Source of the DNA: Pontederia crassipes
Taxonomy: Eukaryota > Streptophyta > Magnoliopsida > Commelinales > Pontederiaceae
DNA length: 64,000 nucleotides
Direction: 5' to 3'
Assembly: GCA_030549335.1 (NCBI GenBank)
Contig: CM060190.1
Coordinates: 65,734,118-65,798,117 of the forward strand
The translations under genes and the position numbers were made by a program. Numbering within the stretch: position 1 is the first letter of the stretch; the number at the start of each line of letters is the position of its first letter. Below the pieces are notes generated by a model. The model saw nothing but the letters and a program-made list of their open reading frames with translations, was not told the DNA's origin and searched no databases. This document shows positions 52,113-62,984 of this stretch, piece by piece.

Positions 52113-52459
52113 AACAACAACAACAACAAAGCCTTATCCCACTAGGTGGGGTCGGCTACATGGATCATACGACGCCATTCCGCTCTATTAGTAACCAAAC
52201 CTTTCGGTATATTATTCACCAATAGATCTTGCTCTATTAGTTCGCCAAGTGTCCGCCTTGGCCTCCCTCTCCCTCTTTTAATCGGACTCCAGATTATTTG
52301 ATCTACTCTTCTTACTGGCGCATCTAATGGTCTTCTCTGAACATGACCAAACCATCTCAAACGATTCTCTACCATTTTCTCACTAATAGGAGCCACTCCG
52401 ACTCGTTCACGTATATGGTCATTCCTAATCTTATCTAATCTTGTATGACCACACATCCA
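52113..52459 (-). mobile_element. RTE-type LINE, 5'-truncated 3' end
   Basis: A 347-bp minus-strand fragment of a non-LTR retrotransposon. It encodes the C-terminus of the reverse transcriptase ORF (ENRLRWFGHVQRRPLDAPVR, then RGRGRPRRTLGELI and [16 protein letters not shown]) and ends in GTGGGATAAGGCTTTG plus (TTG)n. A 12-bp duplication TGCGTTGTTGAC flanks it on both sides (52101-52112 and 52460-52471), so it inserted already truncated. Its 3' end is shared with the three (TTG)n SINE-like elements in this window and probably explains how those were mobilised. Confidence 0.9.
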
Positions 52460-52559
52460 TGCGTTGTTGACATGGTGCAAAAAACAATAATAAAATAGTA
52501 CAAACAAATAATAAAAAATATAAAAAAAATTTAATAATCAATAAAAAATAAAAAAGAGG

Positions 52560-53345
52560 CCTCAAGACATTCTCCTTCACTCAAGTCGGCGATGTCTGCA
52601 GCTTCAAAGTCTTCAATCTTTTGCTTGAACTACCCTTCGGTAGTCTCCCAACTTGTGTTGGTGTTAGGTCTTCCGCTCCATCGAACAAGGTACTCCTTTC
52701 GATTCTTCACACGGACGACGAGCACTTCTTCGACTTGGTTAGCGGATAACCCCACGCTTAGGATCTTCCGATGTATCAAGGTTGTCAAGATCGGGATCGG
52801 AGGGGGGTCATAAGATTGAAGATCGTAAGATTCTACCTATTAATAAAATAATATATTTAAAATAATAAATATATTTTTGACAAATTTTTCGCATTGAATC
52901 TTAAATTATACCTCACTAAGACATTTTTTATTGATTCTTAAGTCAAATTATATCAAAACATATTTAAAATGGACAAAAATATATTTAACTTCATATAAAT
53001 TAATTCTTATTATCATAAATATATTTTTAATTAATATTTAAATGATTATATTAATCATATGAGATCGTATAGGATCGGATAAGATCATAAGATTGTGTGA
53101 TCAAAATTAAGATCGTATTAAGATCTTATACATAAGATCCTCAAGATAAGATCGAGATTGGAAGGGGTATGTAAGATCGTAAAATCGTAAGATCTTAAGA
53201 TTTAGATTGAGATCTTGACAACCTTGCGATGTATGGCTTGAGCAAACTGACATAGAAGATGGGATGTTGTTGCATTTACGACGGGAGCTCAAGCTTGTAG
53301 GTCGCCTTACCTACCTTCTTTAGGATCTTGAATGGGCCCTTGCCG
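52560..53345 (-). mobile_element. Ty3/gypsy chromovirus fragment, broken and split
   Basis: Read on the minus strand, 53345-53227 continues into 52776-52560. The first piece gives the C-terminal integrase region (GPFKILKKVGKATYKLEL, then FYVSLLKPYIG), the second a chromodomain (KNRKEYLVRWSG, TSWETTEG, FKQKIEDFEA). In-frame stops and frame changes make it nonfunctional. The hAT MITE at 52777-53226 splits it. It is the only gag-pol-related sequence I can support in the window. Confidence 0.75.
52777..53226. mobile_element. hAT-like MITE
   Basis: A 450-bp element with TIRs CAAGGTTGTCAAGATC / GATCTTGACAACCTTG and perfect 8-bp target duplications CGATGTAT (52769-52776 and 53227-53234). The interior repeats AAGATCGTAAGATC-like phrases and is otherwise AT-rich. 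The TIR is close to that of the larger hAT-like element at 22599-23830. Confidence 0.9.
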
Positions 53346-54017
53346 CATCTGAGGAAGGGGGGTGGTCGCCCCCCTCCCCCTCTTTGTGCGGTCGCCCCGT
53401 TCCCCCCTCCCCTTCGGCGCCGGAGAGGAGCGCACAGAGGAGGAGGGGGCCGGCCACCCCCTTCCCCTCTCCTCTCTAGCGTTGGTTAGGAGAGGGTCGA
53501 GGGGCAAATTTTTATTAATTTTTATATTATTTTTATTGCGTCATGTCGGCAGCGGAACCGGGAAACACACTATCCCGGTCAAGAGGACAACACGTGCAAG
53601 AAATCAAAACTTCGATGATAGTCTTGGTACAAATTGAAGTTAGAGGACAATATACGAGTCAAAGTTGGAGGACTGTACGTGTAATGTACCCGAAGTATAG
53701 AGATTGTTTTATTGTTTTCCATATGCTATCAAAACTTCTCAGTGTTTTCCATGCTCTTGAGAAGTCCTTTATATTCCATGTGCGCATAGCATAATGCTCT
53801 CATACACAAAGGTCAAATTTATTTCACTCTTTGCAATTTTGTCTTGTTAAATTTGACAGAACTGTTGAAGCCATGACAAAAAACTATCAAGCCCTGCAAA
53901 TTATTTTGTTCACATTCCTCCTTTTTGCGTCTACTTTAATTTTTTATGAAACAACAAACTTGAAATGGTCAAAGATTTGAAATAAGAGTTAAACACAATT
54001 GTATTTGGTCAGCAGGA

Positions 54018-54194
54018 ACTCCGATGTTTTATAGCCGGTCCCAAGCCCGGATAAAGGAGGATTGTGTTAGGCCTCGATAGCCAGCGTAAAACTCTGTCGA
54101 ATCTCATGAACATAGATCAACGAATAGGAATGGCGTCGTATGATCCATGTAGCCGACCCCACCTAGTGGGATAAGGCTTTGTTGTTGTTGTTGT
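54018..54194 (+). mobile_element. SINE-like element with (TTG)n tail, copy 2
   Basis: A 177-bp element in RNF25-like intron 6, closely similar to the copy at 22156 (GCCGGTCCCAAGCCCGGATA head, GGATAAGGCTTTG then TTG repeats). Perfect 19-bp duplications TTGTATTTGGTCAGCAGGA flank it (53999-54017 and 54195-54213). It retains GGAATGGCGTCGTATGATCC, matching the LINE fragment further upstream than copy 1 does. Confidence 0.9.
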
Positions 54195-57182
54195 TTGTAT
54201 TTGGTCAGCAGGATAGTGATTTTCCTGGAATCGTTAACATCTTCCTTTTTTTTGTGTCACTGCTTCAAGAAATTGTTTACAATATTAAGGAATCATGTGT
54301 TGAATTTTCATAGAAAATAAAAATGGAAAATGAAGAAACCATAGAATTAAGTTCACTGGAGAACCTGAAATAGACAACTTTATTTCTTGAAGATATCTTG
54401 TAAAATAAAATTGTTTTGAGAAGTAGATATCTTGCAAACTAATAACTAACTCGACTAATTTGAGTTTGATTTTGTTAACCTATGTTTCTTAACCATGAGA
54501 TGGTTGATAGGACTTTGTAGGAATGGAGATGGATGATGATGAAGCTTTGGTTCTTCACTCACAAACAGAGGTCAACAGAAAGCAGCAATTTGAATCCTTA
54601 TTAAAGCAACAGCAAGAGAAAGATGGAATAATTGAGATCCAAAAGTATATTTCCATATTACCTGGAATGTTCCTTCGTGAGCCTGTTGGGCCGCCTATTA
54701 TATCCGAGGGAACCAGCTCAGAGCCAGGGGAAGGGCGCGCTGAGCGTCATATTATGGAGACAGATTCATGTAGTGATCATAGTGCCATCCACAAGGCTGC
54801 TGGAAACAAAAGAAAGATAGAAAAACGAAAAAACAAGGCCCACAACCACAATCAAAGAACTCAAGCACATTCCAACAGAAAACAGTGGATAAGAAGGGAA
54901 CTTGATCCTTCAGAGCAGTAACGAATTGCCTTTTTTTCTTGGTTATAAGAGACATATAGCATGGCATTGGTTGCTCCCTGCACAAAATATTAACTTCTGC
55001 GTCAACCTCAACTCCTCAACCCAAAAAAAGAGGAAAAATGGGAGTTTATATATATACACACATATATATTTGATAGCTTGCAGTTTCCTTTAGACCTATG
55101 TAATTTCACCTTCATTTTTGGCAATATTGATTTATCTCATATCCCGAAGCAATTACTTGTCTTCTTAAAGCGTGACCTTATTATTTATTGTAACAAATGC
55201 AATATAGAGGATCATGACAAGTATAGTTGCTTACTTGATCTCCCTTTCAATTCTTTTTTATACAAGGGAGTTGTTAATCCTTGTCTGTGATCAGTTCTAT
55301 ATTTAAAACATTTTTTTTCAAATCCACATCATTGTTTTGTATTGTTATGTTCGAACGGACTCGGTAATTTATTTAGGAATAATAGATCTCTGTTGCAATG
55401 AGATTCCATGGATAACCTAATCTTTTATATTATATATATTCTATATTCTCATTCCTTTATTTTTATCTTTACTATAATATATAATACTATTTTTTCTCCT
55501 TTAATTCTACTCTTTTATTTCTCTTCTATTCAATGTTCTTTCTTTCTCTCTTCTATAATAATCTAGTTTTCTCTCTCTCTATTAGTATTGTCTCTCCTCA
55601 AAAAGTTTCTTCTCTCGTCAATCCCCTTTTTCCTTTTTACTTAATATAATCTTTCGCCATCCTTTCTTCTATAACCCTCATTCCTTTTTTTTTTCTAATT
55701 TTTCGACTTCTATCTGTTTACCTTTCATTTTTTGTATATCATTTTTTTTCTTTCTTCTAATATTCTCACTTTCTATGATATTCTTTCTACTCCTGGCTCC
55801 TCACATTCTTTCACATTTAATATCTCACGCTCGTTTATAATCTCTTTTTTTTCATATAATATTTTACTTTCTCTCTCCTCCAATATTTTTAGTTTCTCTA
55901 TAATGTAATTTCATTCATTCTTTATTGTTTGTTATCTCACTCTTTCCTAGAATAATCTATCCTCTTTTCTCATTCTCTCGTTTAATAGAAGAAAAACATA
56001 ATGATTATATACATGCATTATATACACACAAATATATATGGTTCTACATAAAAGACCATTACAGTTTGTTAGATCTTAATTTTTTTATTATCAATCTTAA
56101 CCTTTTTATTATCTTATTTGGTATTATTAGCTTACTTGTTTACCCTTCAACTATAAAATATTGAAAAATGGGGAGAAAATAAACAAACAGGGTCAAGCTT
56201 CAATGGAAGGAGAGGAGAAACAGTGCTGCTCGGACATTTTATAGTTTTCTTATTTTTTTCTGTCTTATTAATTAAGAGTAAAAAAGCTAATTTAATCTAT
56301 ATGAAAACTAAAAAACTGAAAATTTAACATTCTTAGCAGATTATGCTTATGAAATATTATGAAAGTCAAAGGAAGCAAGTGCTTAATATTAAAATTTAGG
56401 GGTTACTTTGAAAAGATTGATAGTTTAGGAAAAGTAGGAAGAAAGAACAGTTATTTTTTTTTCAATATTTTTTCTAAATCAATGCATGAGCACCTGCTAT
56501 TAATATGTCCATTACTTGTTTCGTAGATTTTGATGTTAAACTAGTATGCATTTAGATATTTGCTGTTTCGTTAGCTACTTTACTTTTACTGAATCAATGA
56601 ACTTCAACGAAAAAATATTGAAATCTTTTAAATAATTTCGTTTCCATTTGCCAATTTTCTAACGTAATATGAAGTAGAAAAATACATTTAAAAATTATCT
56701 ATATGGAACTCAATATTAACAGCCCTTATTGATCTTTTTTCAACTAATAAATGCCTCATATTTGTATCAACAATAATCCATTGACTTTGATAAATGATTT
56801 TAGAACATAATTAGCCAACTCATTTACAATTTGATTATCTTCATGATCTATATATGATTTTCACTAATTTCATCTTCTTCATTCTTTTTAATCATCTAAC
56901 TCAATGATAATAGTAATTTCTTCTTGTTCACTCTTTGGTTTGGTACGAAAATAACACAAGAACAAACATTTTCTCGCTTTTTCAATCATTTTTTTGATCG
57001 CGAGTTCAAGTGAAATAAATGAGAATAAAAGAAAAGTAAAAACATTCTGTTTCTCGTCAATTCAAGAACAAAATTGTTCTCATTAAATTCTCCGAACATC
57101 ACTAGTCAATTGTCTTTAACCCAAGGACAAAAACAACTATGTCAAACAGCTCTTCTGAGAATACTCATCCATAAATATAACA

Positions 57183-60100
57183 CCCTAAGATTTTACGAAG
57201 GGCAATAAATAATTTGCTAAATTAAAACCAAATTTTAATGGGTTAAAGAAGATTAAAAGAGAATTTGAGAAGAAATAGAAATATAATTGGAAAAAAAAAT
57301 ATGAATAGAAAGAAAGACTAATCCTACTTGGTGAAGGAATTAGAGTATGAATAAAAGTATATGGTTAGAAAGAAAAAAATAAATAAAGAAAGATTAAATC
57401 CTATTGAGAGTATGAATTGTAATTAGATTGAGATTAGAGATTTCAATTCGAATTGAGATCCAAAAGGATGTTTAATGAACATATGACTCCCACATAGGAT
57501 ATGATTAAAAGTTTTATGACCTATAAATATTTTAAACATTAAAATAATATTTATTCTTATTTTAATAAAAAAATTAGATGCTAAAATATTATTATATTAA
57601 ATAATTCAAAAATTGTAGAAAAGAAAGAAATAAGAGGATGAAATAAAAATATAATTTGAGTATGATAAGTTATTGATGATAAATAGAGAAGGAATTTCAA
57701 TGGCATTGGATAAAGATAGAGTTTGATTGAGATTGAGATTAAGAGGAGGATTAAAGAATAAATTTGTAATTAATTAATGAAGAATTATTATAAAAGGATA
57801 ATTAAGACAAAAAATAAATATTAAGTTAGAATTGATTTGGGGATCCAATTGGAATCAAACTCCACTCGAGAAGCTATAAATATGCCCCAAAGTGTGTTGA
57901 GTCCTCCCCACACATCAAGGTCAAGTTTATGCACAAAGCCCTCTCCTTCTCTCCTTCTTTGCACATGAACCCCGTTCTATAGAATGACCAGTGGTATGTT
58001 TCGAAGCCAGCACATAGATGAACGTCGTTCAAGTGGTGGCCGAGAGTTTCTAGATGTCGTTCGAGCACTACAGACGATCAAAATCTTGATGTTCGTGCAG
58101 TTTTCAGTAGACTGAAATATAGTTAATTTTTCAGTTAACTTAAGATACATAGAGGATTCTTATATTGATGGTTTTCATCGGTATAGACCCTTAGGATTCT
58201 TGTCCTATAACAAAAGTATAGTATGGATTAATTGTTTATAGTATTGCATAGATTATGGCATCAGAAATATGATCGGAAGTCGTGTCGAAAAGACATTTTC
58301 TTGACGATGAAAGAACCCGACCCGAGTTTTATGGAGCACGACCTAGGTTCTAGTAATCTGAGTGCTATGCGGATTGAGAGGCATGAACTAGACTAGGTTC
58401 CGGCTTACTCAACTCAGGTTTTACTAATGGAATTGAATAGTATGCAAAATCGAATGACACTGCTCGAGTTTCACTCCACCCATCCTAGGTTTAGTTATAG
58501 AAAGTGTTATTGTCGAATTATTGATTAGAGTTAATTATGATAATTATTATATTGATGATTTATGGACATAATAGTATCATAATTGACCATCGATTATTAA
58601 TAATTGATTGATTGCTATGATTGGATTATCAAGATGATAATAATTTATCATTATGATATAGATGGATTGTTAAGTAGCTATCGATGATTGACTTGTCAAT
58701 AAGATTGAATTATCGTTATGATGACACTTCATCACATATTGTTTATTGAAAATTGATAATAGAGAATTGGAATCGATAAAATTGATTATGGATTATAGGT
58801 GTATTAATTTATTAATTAACACCTAATTGATATGATTGTACCCTAAATTGAAAAGGCGCCTAATGAAAAATTGATAAAGATAAATTTCATAAGTAAACAC
58901 GATAAATGACAAAAAATGTGGATCATCTTATTTTGCATATTGAGACCTTTATGATTGATTGGCCTCATGCGACATGATATTTTCATAGTAAATCAGAACT
59001 CTTGACACGATCTTATGGTTTGTACGATAACTCTAACGATTAAAATGCTCGAGACGGTTGGAGAAAAAAAAGATAAAACTAAAACCAAATTGGGGAAAGA
59101 AAAAAAAGAAGAGGAGAGAGAAAAGATAAAGGGACAAAAGATAAAATCAAAAAATAAATATGGAGATAAGGAAGTAAATTTTGACTCCAACAAGAATCAT
59201 ATCTCCTCTCTCCTATAAATATGTGATCAAAATTTCTACAAGTCGGCCCTAGCTTTTCTCCTCTCTCTCGCTCTCCCTCGCACCAGATGGCTACCACCCA
59301 ACAAAAGAGCAACTATGGGACTTGGAATGAAAGACACACATCTAGATAAGAGGAACGGTCAGAGGAAGAGGAAGAAGATAAGGAACGTGAGGTTTCAATA
59401 AAAACATCACAAGGTATGGAACTAGGATAGATTCATCATAGAATCTTGATTTTAGGTTTGAAGCGTGCTCTAGTTAATCTCTAGTCACGGTACAATGTTA
59501 TATGATGACGCTTAACGTCGGCAATCACTGAAACGGTGATCGAAAAGTCTCCATTTTCGTTACACCATTTCTGCATAACAAAACCCAGCTCGGGTTACCT
59601 TAACTTGTTGGGATAGGTCCATACCCGGACCGAGTTCGTCGGAACTCGGCCCGAGTCCTCCATTTGTTGAGAGCTCTGAGCTCTACAACGATGATGGACC
59701 GGATCGATCTGCCGAGGCCCTTGACCCGACCTAGTATGACTTGAACCTAACCCGGGTTATGCCCGATTTTTATCGAAATGATGCTTATGAACTCGGCCCA
59801 AGTTCTGCCTATATTCGGCCCGAGTTCAGACTCTTTTATGATGATTTTGAAGCCTATTGATTCCAAATTCATGTTCTTATGTTGATATACTCTATAACGA
59901 TGTTTACAATGATTATACTCCCTATGATTATAATGATGATGTCTATTATGACCCTACGACTCTTCTTATAACGACATTGATTCATATCCATCATATATTT
60001 TATGATGATTATGATATTCATACCCCTCTGATTTCTCTCCATGATCATATCTTGTAGCTTTGATTAAGTTTTTATGATGATGATTATGACCATTGATTAT

Positions 60101-62255
60101 GATGATCCTTTGATTCTTTTATAAGATGACTAAATCTTGATCATCCTCTAAATCCTAATCAAGATAAATTAAAAGTTACAAAATAAAAAATAAAAATGTT
60201 AAATGGTGAGCTCTTATGATGATGGACTGGCGACGGCTAGGTACGGACTGTCGATCAGTTATCTCTAGTCAGTTACGGGTTGACTCTAATAAGTTATGAG
60301 CTAGATTTGTCAGTTATGATGATGATGATAGATTGAGGCAGATCTTCCTGTGGGTTAAAATATACTCCATTATAAGTCAAAGATGAATAATAAGATGGTG
60401 AAGAAGATGAAAGCATATGAACAATGAAATCTCTTATGATGATTATTGGCTCTTGCCGCTCTTATGATGATCTTTTAATGATCTCCTGATCTATTATTAA
60501 TATATTTTAACAAAGGTGATTCACTTCATGATTATCTATGTTTGTACAATGATTTCTCATGATTCTTCATATGACGATGACCTTATAATCATGATGATAG
60601 GCACTCGTAATTTTATGACAATTTATTAGATTTATCTTGATCCTTGATCTTATTATCTAAAAAAAAAATGACATATTGATTTATGAAACTCTTATGATCA
60701 TATTTTGTTTCTTACATGATGACGATTGTATTGCAACAAATATGATTGATGAATAATTGGACTAATAATATTGAATTGTGTTTTCATGGTTGATCGATAA
60801 TTGATTTCGTCCTAGTGGTTGATGGGCTATAGAATTATGCCCTTGTGATTGATGGATAATATATTATGGTCGTTATGCCTAAAAGATATATTATTCGTAA
60901 TTGTCAAATAGGAACTCATTGACATTGGCCAATTGAGTTATTGATTAACGATAATTGATAATATGAACGATTGATATTAATTGATCACCGTTCAATTAAT
61001 GATATAGATAATTATTATAATTGATTAATTATTTATTGCTAATTAAAAATTGTTATAGTACAAATTATTTATCGTTAATTATATCATTGATTATAAATTA
61101 TTGATCGTTAATAGAATTGATAGCTATTATGAATATTGATACATGATTTATATAATTATTATTATGGGCGACCTTATGTATTGAGTTATCTCATTGGACT
61201 TTGTCATGCACCTAAATTCGTGCATGATGAAATCAATAGTGATAGTGAGATGATTGGTGGTTTTTTTGTCGGATGACTTACACATATATATAAGATCTTA
61301 CATTGTATAGTTTGGATATTGTATAAATAGCTTATGCATATTGTATAAATTATTGTAAAATGAGTCTTACACTTATGTAAATTAGTGTATTGATTGGCCA
61401 AAATAAAAAAATAGGTAGGTCATAAAATTGAGTAACATTATCAAGATAACCTTTTAAGTAGGCAAAAAACATTACAATAAATGCATAATCATTGAGACTC
61501 CTTTGACATTGTATCAAAGATTCAATTTTTTTAAACAAGATTCATAGTTTTAGATGAACTTTTCAAAATGAAGTTATATATACACATTAACAAAAAGTAA
61601 ATGTGATATATGTATATATATATATATATATATTAAATACAAATGAAAAATAAGTGCAAAACTATTAAAAATGAGGATTAGAAAAACAGTAAAAATTCAA
61701 CAAAGTGACTTTCGAGTGAACTTGCAACTATTTATCAAATCTTGAAAAATTGGAAAGATGTAAATGATATTAGAATGAAAACGGAGTGAACATGGAACCG
61801 TTTACTTTAAAAGCTCCAAAAAATAAATGTTGGATTGGGAATTGTGACAACTGATGAGAGAATATTTGGTAAACTTTTGAATGATATGTCTCAAGGAAAT
61901 TGTGAGTATGACTGTGTTTACAAAATTTGAAATAAATTATGGATGAACATTAATGAGAATATGATTGTGTTTATGAAATGGCCGAAAGAATGAATTTTTG
62001 AGCAATTAATTAGTGATTGTTATGAATTAAATAATAACATGTAAATACATAAATAATACATTAATTATTATGAGGCCTTTAATGAGTGGGTATTTGGCCA
62101 TTGTCGTAGACGAATTTAATATTGGAGTTGGAAAATACTATACCCTCTTAATTCATCCTTGTAAAAATTCTCCTACCACTCACATGTTAAAAATACTCTC
62201 AAAAATTGATAAAATTATTTGTGTTGGACTAATTTTTAGGAGAATGATCAGGAGG
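57183..62255. mobile_element. Possible LTR-derived block flanked by ATATAACA
   Basis: The 8-mer ATATAACA occurs at 57175-57182 and 62256-62263. The inside begins CCCTAAGATTTTACG. Two stretches read like LTR promoters: CTATAAATATG at about 57874 and at 59211, each followed by a CT-rich leader. CTCGGCCCGAGT-type palindromes are scattered at 59630-59830 (also ACCCGAGTT at 58320), and GATGATTATGATG repeats at 59830-60130. No pol sequence is recognised. In such AT-rich DNA an 8-mer match could be chance, so the boundaries are tentative. Confidence 0.3.
61612..61633. repeat. (TA)n microsatellite
   Basis: About eleven TA units in a row within AT-rich intergenic DNA. Confidence 0.8.
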
Positions 62256-62525
62256 ATATAACATTGCACATTGGGATTTGCGAAGAATAATTTTTCTTGG
62301 GGTGTTCAGTATATTTAATTATGGGTGTAGAATGGTGTAGTTGTGTAACATATTTAACATATATATCATATCATAGGGTATGAGCAATTTAAGACTTGGA
62401 TAATTATCAGAATACATAAAGAATAAAAAAAATTATACATTTGCAGATACGTGGGGGCTCCAAACTCTGCGTATTTTGAAATTTATCCGACGCTTGCGTA
62501 GTTTGAGCTTGTCCCTTTGACCGCC

Positions 62526-62984
62526 ATGCGTCAACTCCGTACCTTCGTCACTCGATCTCTCCTCGTCGGTCGCCGCTCCTGTAATTTCCATGGGGCCTCT
62601 CCCCCTGCGACCGCCGGCGGTTCCTCGCCGTCGTGGCCGCACCACTGGAGGCTTTTCCGTAGGACCTTAATCGTCCAAACCTTCTCGGAGCCGGTGAAGT
62701 TGGAGCCGCTCTCCGACTCCGATACCGGTGATCTCTCCTTCCCCTCCTCCCCAGTCTCACCGTAGGAAAATTGGTGACATTTCCTTTGTTTGGAAACTTT
62801 TGGGACTTTGACAGGAATCGTCGAACTGAAGTTGGACAGGCCGGAGGCAAAGAACGCGATTGGGAAGGAGATGCTGCGGGGCCTCCAGAACGCCCTCGAG
62901 GTGATCGACGGTGATCCCGCTGCGAACGTTGTTATCCTCTCGAGTTCCGTCTCCAGGGTTTTCTGTGCTGGGGCCGACCTCAAG
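62526..62984 (+). CDS. Enoyl-CoA hydratase 2-like, mitochondrial (5' part only)
   Basis: Two exons are in the window: 62526-62727 and 62815-62984, 124 codons, joined at a split glycine (G|GA). The remaining exons lie beyond 64000. Residues about 1-50 are Arg/Ser/Pro-rich with few acids, as in a mitochondrial presequence (RQLRTFVTRSLLVGRRS). From about residue 68 the crotonase fold begins: IVELKLDRPEAKNAIGKEML, GLQNALEVIDGD, ANVVILSS, and VFCAGADLK, the first oxyanion-hole and CoA-binding motif. Plant homologues are annotated as enoyl-CoA hydratase 2 and are close to AUH (methylglutaconyl-CoA hydratase), so substrate assignment is open. I chose the ATG at 62526; the upstream in-frame codon at 62517 is TTG. 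The catalytic glutamate region (GGLEMAL-type) is not in the window. The second intron holds a SINE-like element at 63623. Confidence 0.9.

Larger units (their letters stand above)
52004..53691. mobile_element. Mutator-like element carrying a retrotransposon fragment
   Basis: A 1688-bp element in RNF25-like intron 6. Ends are GGGTAAACTACATG on the left and, inverted, GGGTACATTACACG on the right, with about 200 bp of inverted similarity inward (both arms have TCCTCCAACTTTG and GTTTCCC). Flanking repeats are GAAGTATAT (51995-52003) and GAAGTATAG (53692-53700), 9 bp with one mismatch, fitting Mutator. Cargo: a gypsy chromodomain fragment and a GC-rich block (53350-53480). Later insertions: a LINE fragment and a hAT MITE. 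Confidence 0.75.
43378..54921 (+). pseudogene. RNF25-like RWD-RING E3 ubiquitin ligase, disrupted
   Basis: Seven plus-strand exons match an RWD plus RING protein: 43378-43529, 47023-47061, 47823-47964, 49332-49474, 49572-49666, 50768-50883 and 54511-54921 (stop TAA), about 364 codons if undamaged. The RWD part reads EEVLLEVEAMQFVYDDDC, then (in another frame) RPRTADDSSQQ, FVEVVLGI, KGLDEKRQKHL and LSSCLMLVALCE. The RING part reads RPLCLYPL, KLMSCYHCFHSECFIKWW and NCPVCRKVF, followed by a long Lys/Arg/Gln-rich tail. Three faults are visible. A net one-base loss between 43446 and 43458 changes frame inside exon 1. A 4-bp duplication at about 47835-47845 in exon 3 leads to TGA at 47859. The first RING cysteine is Arg (CGC, 49377-49379). 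An acceptor 7 bp downstream (CAG at 47827-47829) would bypass the second fault but not the first. Introns carry an LTR-like insertion, MITEs, a nested element and a SINE. RNF25-type ligases ubiquitinate substrates through the RING; this copy probably cannot. Confidence 0.75.
54922..62525. other. 7.6-kb gene-free AT-rich intergenic region
   Basis: The 3' flank of the RNF25-like gene, pyrimidine-rich low-complexity DNA (55430-55990), then a long AT-rich stretch with LTR-like features (57175-62263) and the promoter of the hydratase gene. No ORF here resembles a known protein, and the open frames are short. Confidence 0.5.
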
